Of a stretch of 64,000 nt of DNA, positions 63,237 through 64,000 are shown piece after piece. The DNA is from Rhizobiales bacterium 32-66-11 (lineage in GTDB: Bacteria > Pseudomonadota > Alphaproteobacteria > Rhizobiales > Xanthobacteraceae). The stretch's first letter is position 1; every line of letters starts with the position of its first letter. Under the pieces are notes generated by a model. The model was not told the origin of the DNA. It ran no database searches and saw nothing but the letters and a program-made list of their open reading frames with translations. The position numbers and the translations under genes are program-made. The stretch covers positions 1-64,000 of the forward strand of contig NCEH01000030.1 in NCBI GenBank assembly GCA_002304505.1, written 5' to 3'.

Positions 63237-64000
63237 TCAGGCCGCGGACGCGGCGTGCGCATGGCGCAGAAAGAAGCGAACCATCTCGCGGCTGGCGTTG
63301 GGGCCGCGCGGATCGGTGAAGCTGCCCTTCGCGCTGCCGCCGGACCACGCATGGCCAAGGCCATGCAGCACCCAATGTTCCAGCGCCACGCGGCCGTGCG
63401 GATCGGTCAGTATGGTGCGGCTGTAGCTGGTGCCGTCCGGGCTCTTGCCCTTCGTCACCACCTCGTCCAGCTCGGCGCCGCCGCGCGACTGGATCACCAC
63501 ATGATCGCCATTGACGGGATGGACGGTGTTGTCCCGGTCGCCATGGAACACGATGGTCGGCACGATGCCATTGCCGTCGCGCGCGCCCTGGGTGCGGGCG
63601 ACGAACGGCACCGCGCTGCCCTGGCGCATGGCCATAAAGGCCGACGACATATCGCTCGCCGCCCCGCACGCCAGCCCGGAATGCACGCCGATGGCCGAAT
63701 AGAGATCGGGATAGGTGGTGCCCATGATGGCCGCCACCGCGCCGCCGGCGGAGAGGCCGGCCACATAGACCCGGCCGGGCGCCACCTCATATTGCTGCAT
63801 CACCTGGCGGGTGATGCCGGCGATCAGCGAAGGCTCGCCCTGCCCGCGCTTCTGGTCCGCCGTATTGAACCAGTTCCAGCATTTCGAGGCGTTGGCGGAT
63901 TGCACCTGTGCGGGATAGGCCACCAGCAGCCCGTGCTCTTCGGCGAGTTCGTTCATCCGCGTACCGGCGGCGAAATCGTCCGGAGACTGGGTGCAGCCGT
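63237..64000 (-). CDS. PHB depolymerase family esterase (LpqC-like), 5' end outside the window
   Basis: The visible 254 residues begin GCTQSPDDFAAGTRMNELAE, which is internal, so the start lies beyond 64000. GLSAGGAVAAIMG is the nucleophile elbow, FHGDRDNTVHP holds the acid and LGHAWSGGS the histidine. The family includes extracellular short-chain-length polyhydroxybutyrate depolymerases and feruloyl/acetylxylan-esterase-like enzymes. It is 152 nt downstream-facing from the large GH64-like gene on the same strand. Cell location cannot be told because the N-terminus is cut. Confidence 0.88.
   Translation of the reverse strand, partial: GCTQSPDDFAAGTRMNELAEEHGLLVAYPAQVQSANASKCWNWFNTADQKRGQGEPSLIAGITRQVMQQYEVAPGRVYVAGLSAGGAVAAIMGTTYPDLYSAIGVHSGLACGAASDMSSAFMAMRQGSAVPFVARTQGARDGNGIVPTIVFHGDRDNTVHPVNGDHVVIQSRGGAELDEVVTKGKSPDGTSYSRTILTDPHGRVALEHWVLHGLGHAWSGGSAKGSFTDPRGPNASREMVRFFLRHAHAASAA

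Overview
The window is a GC-rich chromosome segment that reads as alphaproteobacterial, most likely Hyphomicrobiales. The basis is codon usage, Tat-exported oligosaccharide-type binding proteins, the CheB/CheR/CheA gene order, and a perfect 16-bp parS-type palindrome. Genus cannot be told from the sequence alone.

Region by region. (1) 0.06-10.2 kb, plus strand: a catabolic operon with a COG3618-type amidohydrolase, a broken and an intact beta-hydroxyacid dehydrogenase, a HisD/HpsN-like dehydrogenase, two SDR dehydrogenases and a complete CUT1-type ABC importer (ATPase, Tat-exported binding protein, two permeases). (2) 10.3-14.8 kb, minus strand: DoxX, Tat-exported YtcJ-type amidohydrolase, XapX, an alpha/beta hydrolase and an isochorismatase-fold hydrolase, with a divergent HxlR regulator. 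(3) 15.5-20.6 kb: housekeeping-type genes (YgiQ radical SAM, RsmB/Nop methyltransferase, SelO). (4) 20.85-30.2 kb, minus strand: an AT-rich surface-polysaccharide cluster (methyltransferases, GtrA, GT2, WbqC, ATP-grasp, epimerase, sugar aminotransferase, large membrane protein), probably acquired horizontally. (5) 30.7-33.7 kb: alr-dadA with a divergent Lrp regulator. (6) 33.9-40.8 kb: an NMT1/SsuA-type ABC importer, a GntR/FCD regulator, a class-III aminotransferase and a gamma-glutamyltransferase-family enzyme, tied together by an identical candidate operator. (7) 41.6-52.6 kb: a complete chemosensory operon: soluble receptor with two signalling tips, triple-domain CheW, CheB, CheR, CheA, a small STAS-like protein, CheY, CheC-like phosphatase and a PAS hybrid kinase. 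(8) 52.7-53.6 kb: tRNA-Phe followed by a truncated integrase and a truncated resolvase that meet tail to tail. (9) 53.7-64 kb, minus strand: a molybdenum hydroxylase operon, a secreted protein of unknown function, parS, a very large GH64-like protein and a PHB-depolymerase-family esterase that runs off the window.

The window has many lesions. Three genes (6PGDH-like at 941, methyltransferase at 20853, dadA at 30735) each appear to lack roughly 20-26 codons out of frame. The class-III aminotransferase has an in-frame TGA. There are also gene remnants of a TonB receptor, an IS3 transposase, an integrase and a resolvase. Either this genome is decaying or the assembly drops short segments, so read those genes with caution. 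The best candidates for follow-up are the chemosensory operon with its double-tip receptor, the parS site, the shared GntR operator and the repeated deletion pattern.
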